This document shows, in pieces, positions 5,498 through 11,562 of a stretch of DNA of 11,562 nt (positions within the stretch are counted from its first letter, which is position 1; the number at the start of each line of letters is the position of its first letter). The stretch is from the NCBI GenBank assembly GCA_964385645.1, contig CAYLPT010000004.1:1-11562 (forward strand), given 5' to 3'. The translations under genes were made by a program, and so were the position numbers. The notes beneath the pieces were generated by a model. The model was not told the origin of the DNA and ran no database searches. It worked only from the letters and a program-made list of their open reading frames with translations. This DNA comes from CAYLPT01 sp964385645 (GTDB lineage: Bacteria; Armatimonadota; Hebobacteria; Hebobacterales; Hebobacteraceae).

Positions 5498-6766
5498 GTG
5501 TTCGTTGACGAGGCCCAGATCGAGGTCCACGCCGGCGCGGGCGGCGATGGCGCGGTGAGCTTCCGTCGGGAGCGCTTCGTGCCTCGCGGCGGCCCCGACG
5601 GCGGCGATGGCGGCCGAGGGGGCAGCGTGGTCGGAGTCGCCGACCTGCATCTGCGCACTCTGGTGGACTTCACCTATCGGCCCATCTACCGTGCCCCCGC
5701 TGGCGGGCGTGGGGGGCCGAACCGCCGCCGCGGCAAGCACGCCCCCGACCTCGAGATCAAGCTCCCGGTGGGCACCGTCATCCGCGACGCTGAGGACCGC
5801 CGCGTCATCGCGGACCTGGTCGCGCCCGGCCAGCGCGTCGTGCTCGCGCGGGGCGGCCGGGGCGGCCGCGGAAACGCCGCCTTCGCCAGGGCTGCGCGGC
5901 AGGCGCCCAGCTTCGCCGAGAAGGGCGAGCCCGGGGAGTCGCGCCGGCTGCTGTTGGAGCTGAGGCTCCTCGCCGACGTGGGGCTCATCGGGCTGCCCAA
6001 CGTGGGCAAGTCGAGCCTCATCGCCCGCGCCTCTGCCGCCAGACCCAAGATCGCCGACTACCCCTTCACCACGCTCGTGCCCAACCTGGGCGTGGTGAGG
6101 GTGGACGAGGAGACGAGCTTCGTTATCGCGGACCTGCCCGGGCTCATCGAGGGCGCGCACCGGGGCGCCGGCCGCGGCCACGCCTTCCTGCGCCACGCCG
6201 AGCGCACCCGCCTGCTGGTTCATCTGCTCGACCTCGGTGCGCCCGACCGCGACCCGCGAGAGGACTTCCTCGCGCTCAACCGCGAGCTGGCCCTCTACGA
6301 CCCCGCGCTGGCGAGCCGGCCGCAGCTTGTCGCGCTCAACAAGATGGACCTGCGCCCGCCGCCAGAGCGGGTCGCCGAGGTCGAGTCGTTCCTGGAGGCG
6401 CGAGGCTATGAGAGTATGCGCGTCTCGGCCGCCACCGGCGAGGGCGTGACCGCCCTGATGCGGCGCACCGCGCAGCGGCTGACCGAACTGCCCGAGCCGG
6501 AGGCGGCCCGCCTCACGCCCCAGGCCCCTGGCCCTGAGCCGCGGCGGGCCCTGCAGGTGACGGCCCTGGGCGAGGGCGCCTTCGAGGTCTCCGGCGATGA
6601 GGTCGAGCGGGTGGTGGTGATGACCGACCTCGGCAACCCTGAGGCCCTGCGGCACCTCCATCGCCGGCTGGAGCGCATGGGGGTCATCCGCCGGCTCCGA
6701 GGCCTGGGCGCCCGCGCCGGCGACCGGGTCCGCATCGGCGAGATCGAGCTCGATTTCGTGGAGTGA
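5498..6766 (+). CDS. obg: Obg/CgtA GTPase, ribosome assembly and stress (422 aa)
   Basis: Obg is an essential GTPase that acts in late 50S assembly and in stringent/stress responses. Three parts are visible. The glycine-rich Obg fold (1-157) includes FRRERFVPRGGPDGGDGG and ARGGRGGRGN. The G domain has G1 GLPNVGKS (165-172), switch region DYPFTTLVPNLG (187-198), G3 DLPG (212-215) followed by LIEGAHRGAGRGH, G4 NKMD (281-284) and G5 SAATGEG (310-316). A C-terminal OCT domain (about 352-421) ends in VRIGEIELDFVE. GTG 5498 is the only in-frame start after rpmA and gives the expected MFVDEAQI N-terminus. Its ribosome site is weak (CTCAGG, 7 bp upstream) and sits in the loop of a 5-bp hairpin (GGCCG 5478-5482, CGGCC 5491-5495), so expression may be set below that of the two ribosomal proteins. 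Confidence 0.97.
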   Translation: MFVDEAQIEVHAGAGGDGAVSFRRERFVPRGGPDGGDGGRGGSVVGVADLHLRTLVDFTYRPIYRAPAGGRGGPNRRRGKHAPDLEIKLPVGTVIRDAEDRRVIADLVAPGQRVVLARGGRGGRGNAAFARAARQAPSFAEKGEPGESRRLLLELRLLADVGLIGLPNVGKSSLIARASAARPKIADYPFTTLVPNLGVVRVDEETSFVIADLPGLIEGAHRGAGRGHAFLRHAERTRLLVHLLDLGAPDRDPREDFLALNRELALYDPALASRPQLVALNKMDLRPPPERVAEVESFLEARGYESMRVSAATGEGVTALMRRTAQRLTELPEPEAARLTPQAPGPEPRRALQVTALGEGAFEVSGDEVERVVVMTDLGNPEALRHLHRRLERMGVIRRLRGLGARAGDRVRIGEIELDFVE

Positions 6767-6811
6767 GCGGACCTCGGTGCTCCACAGGGTAACAGCACAC
6801 CAGGAGGAGAG

Positions 6812-8074
6812 ATGAGCACGACGGTGGTCGCGGAGGTGGAGGCCAAGGCCCGCCGCGCGCGGGCGGCGGCCGGCCGGCTGGGAACGCTCTCGCGCGCCCA
6901 GAAGGACCGCATCCTGCTGGCGATGGCGTCCGCGCTCGAGGCCCGCAAGGAGCCGATCCTGGCCGCGAACGCGCGGGACGTCGCCCGCGCCCGTGAGCGG
7001 GGCCTCTCCTCCGCGCCCATTGACCGGCTGGTGCTGACCGAGGCGCGTATCGCCGACATGGCGGAGGGGCTGCGGACCGTGGCCGCCCTGCCCGACCCGG
7101 TCGGGGAGGTGGTGGCCGGCTGGCGGCTGCCCAACGGGCTGGAGATCAGCAAGGTGCGGGTGCCGCTGGGGGTGATCGGGATCATCTACGAGTCCCGCCC
7201 CAACGTCACGGTGGACGCCGCCGGGCTGTGCCTGAAGGCCGGCAACGCGGTGGTGCTGCGGGGCGGCTCCGATGCCATCGAGTCGAACCTCGCCCTCGTG
7301 CACCTTATGAGCGAGGTGGGCATCGCCGAGGGGCTCCCCGAGGGCGCCATCGAGATCATCGGGACCACCGACCGGGAGGCGGCGGCGAGCCTGATGCGGC
7401 TGAGCCATCTGGTGGATGTGCTCATCCCACGGGGCGGGGGCGAGCTCATCCGCCGGGTGAAGCAAGAGGCCAGCGTGCCGGTCATCGAGACCGGGGAGGG
7501 AAACTGCCACATCTACGTGGACGCTTCGGCCGACCTGGGGCAAGCGGAGGAGATCGTCGTCAACGCCAAGTGCCAGCGCCCCGGGGTGTGCAACGCGGCG
7601 GAGAGCCTGCTGGTCCACGAGGCGGTGGCGGCGGAGTTCCTGCCCCGGGTGGGGCAGCGGCTGCGCGACCAGGGAGTCGAGCTGCGCGCCTGTGAGCGCG
7701 CGGCGCGACACCTGCCGGGGGCCGCGCCGGCCACCGAGGAGGACTGGGCGACCGAGTACTTGGCCCTGATCCTCGCGGTCAAGGTCGTGGACAACGTGGG
7801 GCAGGCGATCGCGCACATCAACCACTATGGGACCCGGCACTCGGAGGCGATCATCACCCGGGACCTCGACAACGCGCGCCGCTTCTGCCGGGAGGTGGAC
7901 GCGGCGGCCGTGTATGTCAACGCCTCGACGCGCTTCACCGATGGGGGCCAGTTCGGCTTCGGGGCCGAGATCGGCATCAGCACTCAGAAGCTGCATGCCC
8001 GCGGCCCGATGGGCCTGCCGGAGCTGACCAGCTACAAGTACGTTGCGCTCGGCGAAGGGCAGGTGCGCGCCTGA
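6812..8074 (+). CDS. proA: Gamma-glutamyl phosphate reductase (420 aa)
   Basis: ProA reduces gamma-glutamyl phosphate with NADPH to glutamate semialdehyde, the second step of proline synthesis. It belongs to the aldehyde dehydrogenase superfamily. The ProA motifs GVIGIIYESRPNVTVDAA, GNAVVLRGGSDAIESN, DVLIPRGGGELIR and PVIETGEGNCHIYVD are intact. The catalytic cysteine is Cys260 in QRPGVCNAAE. The C-terminal block RFTDGGQFGFGAEIGIST and RGPMGLPELTSYKY is normal, as is the length. ATG 6812 follows AGGAGGAGAG, a strong site. It lies 45 bp after obg. Its usual partner proB, which makes the substrate and often lies between obg and proA, is not in this window. Confidence 0.97.
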   Translation: MSTTVVAEVEAKARRARAAAGRLGTLSRAQKDRILLAMASALEARKEPILAANARDVARARERGLSSAPIDRLVLTEARIADMAEGLRTVAALPDPVGEVVAGWRLPNGLEISKVRVPLGVIGIIYESRPNVTVDAAGLCLKAGNAVVLRGGSDAIESNLALVHLMSEVGIAEGLPEGAIEIIGTTDREAAASLMRLSHLVDVLIPRGGGELIRRVKQEASVPVIETGEGNCHIYVDASADLGQAEEIVVNAKCQRPGVCNAAESLLVHEAVAAEFLPRVGQRLRDQGVELRACERAARHLPGAAPATEEDWATEYLALILAVKVVDNVGQAIAHINHYGTRHSEAIITRDLDNARRFCREVDAAAVYVNASTRFTDGGQFGFGAEIGISTQKLHARGPMGLPELTSYKYVALGEGQVRA

Positions 8075-8094
8075 GGCCGGGCGCCGGAGACGCG

Positions 8095-8733
8095 ATGCGG
8101 CAGGGGCTCGGAATCATGGGGGGGACCTTTGACCCCATCCACCTCGGCCACCTGGTGGCGGCCGAGGAGGCGCGGGTGCGCTTCAACCTGTCCGGCGTCG
8201 TGTTCGTCCCCAACCGCCTCCCCCCGCACAAGAAGGGCTATGAGGTCACGCCCGCCGAGCAGCGCTACGACATGGTCCGCCTGGCCACCGCCTCGAACCC
8301 GGCCTTCGAGACCTCCCGCATCGAGCTCGACCGCCCCGGCCCCTCGTACACCATTGACACCCTGGATGCTCTGCGCCGGGAGGTCGGCGCCGACGTGCCC
8401 CTGTTCTTCATCACCGGCGCCGACGCGGTGCGGGAGCTTCTCACCTGGCGCAGCCCCGAAGAGCTCGTCCAGCGCTGCCGGCTCATCGCGGTCACCCGGC
8501 CTGGCTCCGACCTGGGCCGGCTGGCGGAGGCGCTGGGGCCGGAGCTGATGGGCGCCATCGAGATCCTCGACATGCCGGGGCTCGACGTCTCCTCCACGGA
8601 GCTGCGCCGGCGGGCGGCGGCCGGCGCCTCCCTCCGCTATCTGACCCCCCAGCCGGTGGTCCGCTACATCGAGGTGTACGGGCTATACCGGGGCAGGCCG
8701 CAGAGGAGAGGAGGTGATGGAGGGTGGCCGTGA
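8095..8733 (+). CDS. nadD: Nicotinate-nucleotide adenylyltransferase (212 aa)
   Basis: NadD joins nicotinate mononucleotide and ATP to form deamido-NAD in NAD synthesis. The nucleotidyltransferase motif GIMGGTFDPIHLGHL (residues 6-20) carries the H-x-G-H signature, followed by FVPNRLPPHK (37-46), the DRPGPSYTIDTL segment, and the second ATP site SSTELR (166-171). The family core ends near RYIEVYGLY. The last 14 residues (RGRPQRRGGDGGWP) are extra: they are encoded by the ribosome site and start of the next gene, which overlaps by 10 bp. The ATG lies 20 bp after proA, with GGAGA upstream. Confidence 0.95.
   Translation: MRQGLGIMGGTFDPIHLGHLVAAEEARVRFNLSGVVFVPNRLPPHKKGYEVTPAEQRYDMVRLATASNPAFETSRIELDRPGPSYTIDTLDALRREVGADVPLFFITGADAVRELLTWRSPEELVQRCRLIAVTRPGSDLGRLAEALGPELMGAIEILDMPGLDVSSTELRRRAAAGASLRYLTPQPVVRYIEVYGLYRGRPQRRGGDGGWP
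8709..8718 (+). promoter_or_regulatory. Perfect 10-nt Shine-Dalgarno site of the RRM gene
   Basis: AGGAGGTGAT is the full complement of the conserved 16S rRNA 3' end, 5 nt before GTG 8724 and inside the 3' end of nadD. It decides the start: the ATG at 8717 is in another frame and lies within the site. Confidence 0.85.
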
Positions 8734-8981
8734 CCCTGTACGTGGGCAACCTGCCGTGGGCGCTCACGGAGGACGAGCTTGCGTCGGCCCTGAGGCCCAT
8801 CGCCCAGGTCCTCGATGTACGCATTATCACCGATCCTGATACGGGGCGATCGCGGGGCTTTGGCTTCGTCGAGCTCGAGGGCATCGAGATGCAGGACGCG
8901 CTCAGGGCCATGGAGAGTGTGGAGGTCAAGGGCCGCCGGCTGACCGCCGGGCCGGCCCGCCCGCGGCCGCAAAGGTATTAG
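8724..8981 (+). CDS. Small RRM-domain RNA-binding protein (85 aa)
   Basis: This is a single RNA recognition motif with almost nothing else. RNP2 is LYVGNL (residues 5-10) and RNP1 is RGFGFVEL (44-51), each with the aromatic residues that stack on RNA bases; the helix between them (TEDELASALRPI) and the final strand KGRRLTAGPARP complete the fold. The short Pro/Arg tail ends in QRY. Bacterial RRM proteins of this kind (for example cyanobacterial Rbp) bind single-stranded RNA and are often cold-induced, but their targets are poorly known. The GTG start overlaps nadD by 10 bp behind a perfect ribosome site, which predicts translation coupled to nadD and a high output. Placement between nadD and the LCP gene is not the usual content of this operon. 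Confidence 0.93.
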   Translation: MAVTLYVGNLPWALTEDELASALRPIAQVLDVRIITDPDTGRSRGFGFVELEGIEMQDALRAMESVEVKGRRLTAGPARPRPQRY

Positions 8982-9032
8982 CGCTCCGGGGATGCCGGAA
9001 CCCGGCCTGGCGAGGGTAGAAAGAAGCATAAG

Positions 9033-10238
9033 GTGGCTGTGTCACTTGCGACAGTGCGCAATCTGTGGCGCCGCACGCGGGCCGCGTGGCGCTGGTGGTG
9101 GCTGATCTGGGCCGCCGCCGCGGCGTGCGTGTTCCTGTGCGGGGTCGTCGTAGGCCTGGTCTCGATGGGCAGCGACGGGGGCGGCCACTGGTTCGGGACC
9201 CTGCTGGCGCCGCCCTTCGGGGGCCGGGAGCAGGTGACCATTCTGGTGGTCGGCGTGGACGACTCCGGCAGCCGCGGTCTGGCCGACACCATCCTCGTCG
9301 CGGTGGTTCACCCCCGCACCGGCGAGCTGGCAGGGCTCCACCTGCCGCGCGACAGCCGCGTGTTCATCCCCGGCCTGGGGGTGCGGCGGATCAACGAGGC
9401 TTACGCCCACGGCGGCCTGCCTCTGATGCGGGACACCGTCGAGCTGCTCCTGGGCGTGCCCATTGACCACCATATCCAGCTCTGCGTGAACGGGCTGGTG
9501 GAGCTCGTGGACGCCATCGGCGGCGTCGAGATCGAGGTCGAGAAGCGCATGCACTATCGCGACCGCGCCCAGGGACTGGTGATTGACCTGCGCCCCGGCC
9601 TCCAGCGGCTCGACGGCTACCAGGCGATGGGATATGTGCGCTTCCGGCAGGACGCGCACGGCGACCTGGCCCGCATCGAGCGCCAGCGCAGCTTCCTGCG
9701 CGCGGTGGCGCGGCAGCTCTCCCTCCCGCAGAACGTCGCCCGCCTCCCCAAGCTCGCCCAGGCCTTCGTGGAGACCGTCGAGACCGATCTCTCCGTGCGC
9801 GACATCCTGCACCTCAAGCGCATGGTGGACCGCCTCGGCCCCGATAGCGTCCACATGGAGACGCTCCCCGGCCGGCCCCGCCTGGTGGGCGGCCAGAGCA
9901 TGCTCGTCCTCCAGGAGCGCGAGGTCCAGCGCGCCGTGGACCGAATCCTCAAGGGCGTGGGCGTCTCCGTCGCGGTGCTCAACGGCAGCCAGGTGGACGG
10001 CCTGGCGGCGCGGGCCGCCTCCCGCCTCGAGGAGCGCGGCTGTGAGGTGGTACAGGTCGGGAATGCGGAACAGCCCTCGGACACCACCTTGGTCATAGAC
10101 CACCGGGGGCAGACGAGCCGCGCCGAGCGCGTGGCCGCCTGGCTTGGCTGCGGGGTGGTCACCTCCCGGCCCGATGGCGACAGCGCGGCCGACGTGACCG
10201 TGGTCGTCGGGCGGGACCTGGTCGAGCGGGGGCTATGA
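9033..10238 (+). CDS. LytR-CpsA-Psr (LCP) family protein with LytR_C domain (401 aa)
   Basis: LCP enzymes transfer undecaprenyl-linked glycopolymers to peptidoglycan outside the cell. A basic N-terminus (RNLWRRTRAAWR) precedes one membrane helix (about 21-45), giving an N-in, C-out protein. The LCP domain (about 67-230) starts with VTILVVGVDD and carries LADTILVAVVHP (Asp84), LHLPRDSRVFIPG (Arg106, Asp107), RINEAYAHGG and YVRFRQDAHGDLARIERQR, the conserved Asp/Arg set that binds the pyrophosphate lipid. A LytR_C domain (about 311-393: VSVAVLNGSQVDGLAARAASRL) follows. GTG 9033 is used; a second in-frame GTG two codons later is equally possible, and the ribosome site is modest. The stop overlaps the rsfS start as ATGA. 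The pairing with nadD and rsfS is common in Terrabacteria. Confidence 0.92.
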   Translation: MAVSLATVRNLWRRTRAAWRWWWLIWAAAAACVFLCGVVVGLVSMGSDGGGHWFGTLLAPPFGGREQVTILVVGVDDSGSRGLADTILVAVVHPRTGELAGLHLPRDSRVFIPGLGVRRINEAYAHGGLPLMRDTVELLLGVPIDHHIQLCVNGLVELVDAIGGVEIEVEKRMHYRDRAQGLVIDLRPGLQRLDGYQAMGYVRFRQDAHGDLARIERQRSFLRAVARQLSLPQNVARLPKLAQAFVETVETDLSVRDILHLKRMVDRLGPDSVHMETLPGRPRLVGGQSMLVLQEREVQRAVDRILKGVGVSVAVLNGSQVDGLAARAASRLEERGCEVVQVGNAEQPSDTTLVIDHRGQTSRAERVAAWLGCGVVTSRPDGDSAADVTVVVGRDLVERGL

Positions 10239-10627
10239 GGAAGCGCAGAGCCCGGGCCGGACCCGGGGCCGGCAGGATGAGCGCAGAGCAGAAGGCGAGC
10301 GCGGCCGATGCCGCCCTGGAGAGCCGTCGCGCGGTGGACCCGGTGCTGCTGGACATGCGGGAGCTCACCCTCATCACCGACTACTTCGTGATCTGCCAGG
10401 GCACCTCGAGCGTGCACATCCGGGCCCTCGCCGACGCGGTGATGGAGGCGCTCGAGGAGCAGGGCGTCCGCCCGGACGGCATCGAGGGCTACCAGGAGGC
10501 CCGCTGGATCTTGCTCGACTACGGGGACGTCATCGTCCACATCTTCGCCGAGGAAGCGCGGGCCTTCTACGACCTGGAGCGCCTCTGGAGTGACGCGCCC
10601 CGGATGGCGCGGCCCGCGGGGGGCTGA
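10235..10627 (+). CDS. rsfS: Ribosomal silencing factor RsfS (130 aa)
   Basis: RsfS binds ribosomal protein L14 and blocks joining of the subunits when nutrients are short. The family core is clear: LITDYFVICQGTSSVHIRALADAVMEAL (46-73), GIEGYQEARWILLDYGDVIVHIF (82-104) and RAFYDLERLW (109-118). The start at 10235 overlaps the LCP stop as ATGA, favouring coupled translation, and gives a basic 14-residue leader (RKRRARAGPGAGR). An internal ATG at 10277 would give the length more usual in the family, but its GGCAGG directly abuts the ATG, too close for a good ribosome site; the true start is uncertain. It ends 4 bp before the next gene. Confidence 0.95.
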   Translation: MRKRRARAGPGAGRMSAEQKASAADAALESRRAVDPVLLDMRELTLITDYFVICQGTSSVHIRALADAVMEALEEQGVRPDGIEGYQEARWILLDYGDVIVHIFAEEARAFYDLERLWSDAPRMARPAGG

Positions 10628-10631
10628 GGCG

Positions 10632-11318
10632 ATGGCGGAGGAGCCCACTCGCGCCGAGGTGCGCCTTAGGGTGAGGGAGCTGATGGGCCGCGCCACTCTG
10701 CTGCGCGCCCGCCAGCGCCCGGAGGAGGCGCTCGAGTTCGCCCGCCAGGCCGTCGAGCTGGACCCCGAGAGCTATGAGACCCACGAGCTGGTGGGCGACC
10801 TGCTGCTCGAGCTCCGCCGCGGGCAGCCGGCGCTCGAGAGCTTCCGCCGCGCCCAGGAGCTGAACCCCGGCCGCGTCGTCCTGGAGGACAAGGTGGCCCG
10901 CGCGGCGCTCGTACAGGCGGAGGCGGCGCGGGTGGCGGAGCAGTCGCAGGCCCTCCTGTCGGGGGCGGCGCGCGCCGAGCGGCCCAAGCGCAACCCGGGC
11001 TACGCCGCGCTGCTGTCGCTGCTGCTGCCGGGCCTTGGGCAGGTGTATAACGGAGAGCTGGTCAAGGGGCTGGTGGTGCTGTTCGTGTTCGTGTTCATCT
11101 TCGCCTTCGCGGTGCTCGCTGGCCTGCGCGACCTGGCGGCGGCGCCGCCGGCGGCGATGGGCGCCTTGTACGGACCGCGGCTCAACCTCATGTCGCTGCT
11201 GAGCGGCATCTCCGCGGTCTGGCTCGCGCTGCTGCTGGGGGTATGGATCTACGCGGTGGCGGACGCCAGCATCCGCGCCAGCCGCACCCTCACCTCGGAT
11301 GACTCGGGGCTGGTGTGA
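10632..11318 (+). CDS. TPR protein with C-terminal TM2-like membrane domain (228 aa)
   Basis: The N-terminal half is a TPR-like helical repeat: residues 14-47 (RELMGRATLLRARQRPEEALEFARQAVELDP) and 48-81 (ETHELVGDLLLELRRGQPALESFRRAQELNPG), each ending in the usual L-x-P, followed by a charged helix (84-106). The C-terminal half is membrane-embedded: NPGYAALLSLLLPGLGQVYNGELVKG (121-146), with a PGLGQVYNG turn resembling the TM2/DUF5683-type motif, then helices at about 147-165 and 186-211. The TPR part therefore probably faces the cytoplasm as a docking surface. The function is not known. ATG 10632 is preferred because it follows rsfS by 4 bp, with GAGG just upstream; a GTG at 10590 would overlap rsfS and add 14 residues. 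It is the last gene of the operon. Confidence 0.82.
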   Translation: MAEEPTRAEVRLRVRELMGRATLLRARQRPEEALEFARQAVELDPESYETHELVGDLLLELRRGQPALESFRRAQELNPGRVVLEDKVARAALVQAEAARVAEQSQALLSGAARAERPKRNPGYAALLSLLLPGLGQVYNGELVKGLVVLFVFVFIFAFAVLAGLRDLAAAPPAAMGALYGPRLNLMSLLSGISAVWLALLLGVWIYAVADASIRASRTLTSDDSGLV

Positions 11319-11341
11319 GGGGGGGCGGCGGCCCGCGAGCG

Positions 11342-11371
11342 TTGACCTGGGCCGGTGGGGCCGGCTATAAT
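11342..11371 (+). promoter_or_regulatory. Sigma70-type promoter of the tRNA-Arg gene
   Basis: TTGACC (11342-11347) and a perfect TATAAT (11366-11371) are separated by 18 bp. The expected start is near 11378, only about two bases before the mature tRNA 5' end at 11380, so the precursor would have almost no 5' leader. Confidence 0.85.
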
Positions 11372-11379
11372 CATGTGGC

Positions 11380-11454
11380 GCCCCAGTAGCCAAGTGGATA
11401 AGGCACGGGCCTCCGGAGCCCGGATCGCAGGTTCGAGTCCTGCCTGGGGTACCA
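11380..11454 (+). tRNA. tRNA-Arg, anticodon CCG, CCA encoded
   Basis: The full cloverleaf can be drawn: acceptor arms GCCCCAG (11380-11386) and CTGGGGT (11444-11450), D stem GCC/GGC (11389-11391, 11402-11404), anticodon stem CGGGC/GCCCG (11406-11410, 11418-11422) with loop CTCCGGA holding anticodon CCG (11413-11415), a 4-nt variable loop, and T stem GCAGG/CCTGC with loop TTCGAGT. The discriminator is A (11451), followed by an encoded CCA. It reads the arginine codon CGG, which is common in this GC-rich coding DNA. The first acceptor pair is G1-U72, a wobble instead of the usual G-C, and could matter for 5' processing. Confidence 0.93.
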
Positions 11455-11562
11455 CCTTGCGGGCCGCCGGAGTCCGCCGGAGGCGGATTCGAGTCCTGCC
11501 TGGGGTACCACCTTGCGGGCCGCCGGAGTCCGCCGGAGGCGGATTCGAGTCCTGCCTGGGGT
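11432..11562 (+). repeat. 56-bp tandem repeat built on the tRNA-Arg 3' end
   Basis: Starting at the tRNA T-loop (11432), a 56-bp unit repeats exactly at 11488 and again at 11544, where the window ends after 19 bases. Each unit is the last 23 nt of the tRNA (T-loop, 3' T-stem strand, 3' acceptor strand, discriminator, CCA) plus a 33-nt spacer. The spacer contains a hairpin, TCCGCC-GGA-GGCGGA (11473-11487 in the first unit). The base before the T-loop is G in the real tRNA and A in both later copies. The layout resembles the E. coli tyrT repeats, which also carry the tRNA 3' end. Because the window stops inside the array, an assembly loop is possible. Confidence 0.88.

Noticed and set aside
5486..7996. 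An 836-codon open frame on the minus strand
   Set aside because: It is the antisense of obg and proA, both certain by motif. Long empty frames are expected opposite high-GC codons, and its translation is His/Arg/Gly-rich with no family match.
8717..8719. ATG as start of the RRM gene
   Set aside because: It is out of frame with the RRM domain and is part of the Shine-Dalgarno sequence itself.
9042..10103. A 353-codon minus-strand open frame
   Set aside because: It lies wholly opposite the LCP gene, whose domains are clear, and has low-complexity composition.
11432..11562. CRISPR array
   Set aside because: The units are perfectly tandem, with no variable spacers, and contain tRNA sequence.

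Overview
The window is very GC-rich bacterial DNA with tightly packed genes, GTG as well as ATG starts, strong Shine-Dalgarno sites, and three near-consensus sigma70-type promoters. It looks like a contig or MAG fragment: a gene is cut at the left edge, and the right edge falls inside a tandem repeat. A LytR-CpsA-Psr protein next to nadD and rsfS, and a LexA box of the Gram-positive/actinobacterial type (GAAC-N4-GTTC), suggest a Terrabacteria-like lineage. The FAD oxidoreductase type and the GH26/GH20-like enzymes would suit an Armatimonadota-like organism. That placement is inference; there is no rRNA to confirm it.

Left region (1-740, minus strand): a small DUF6504-like gene followed by a truncated, ImuB-like Y-family polymerase homologue. 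The promoter has a perfect LexA-type palindrome between its -35 and -10 boxes, so this is probably an SOS-induced translesion/mutagenesis operon. The polymerase homologue lacks the catalytic aspartates, as ImuB does.

Middle region (about 790-4680): a plus-strand FAD-dependent oxidoreductase, preceded by a 15-bp perfect inverted repeat, converges 12 bp away on two minus-strand glycoside hydrolase genes. The distal one is a cytoplasmic GH20-like TIM-barrel protein. The proximal one is a secreted CBM35-GH26 beta-mannanase with both catalytic glutamates visible. This is a small carbohydrate-related accessory block.

Right region (4813-11318, plus strand): a housekeeping operon, rplU-rpmA-obg-proA-nadD-RRM-lcp-rsfS-TPR/TM2, starting at a near-consensus promoter. 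It joins ribosome assembly (L21, L27, Obg, RsfS), proline and NAD synthesis, cell-wall polymer attachment (LCP) and an RNA-binding protein. Gaps are short or genes overlap. proB, which often sits between obg and proA in this gene order, is absent, and an 85-aa RRM protein has been inserted after nadD.

Right end (11342-11562): tRNA-Arg(CCG) with its own promoter, placed so that the transcript would start almost at the mature 5' end. It is followed by a 56-bp tandem repeat in which each unit carries a copy of the last 23 nt of the tRNA, T-loop through CCA. The layout resembles the E. coli tyrT/rtT repeats. I judge the most interesting signals to be the SOS operon and the tRNA-tail repeat array.
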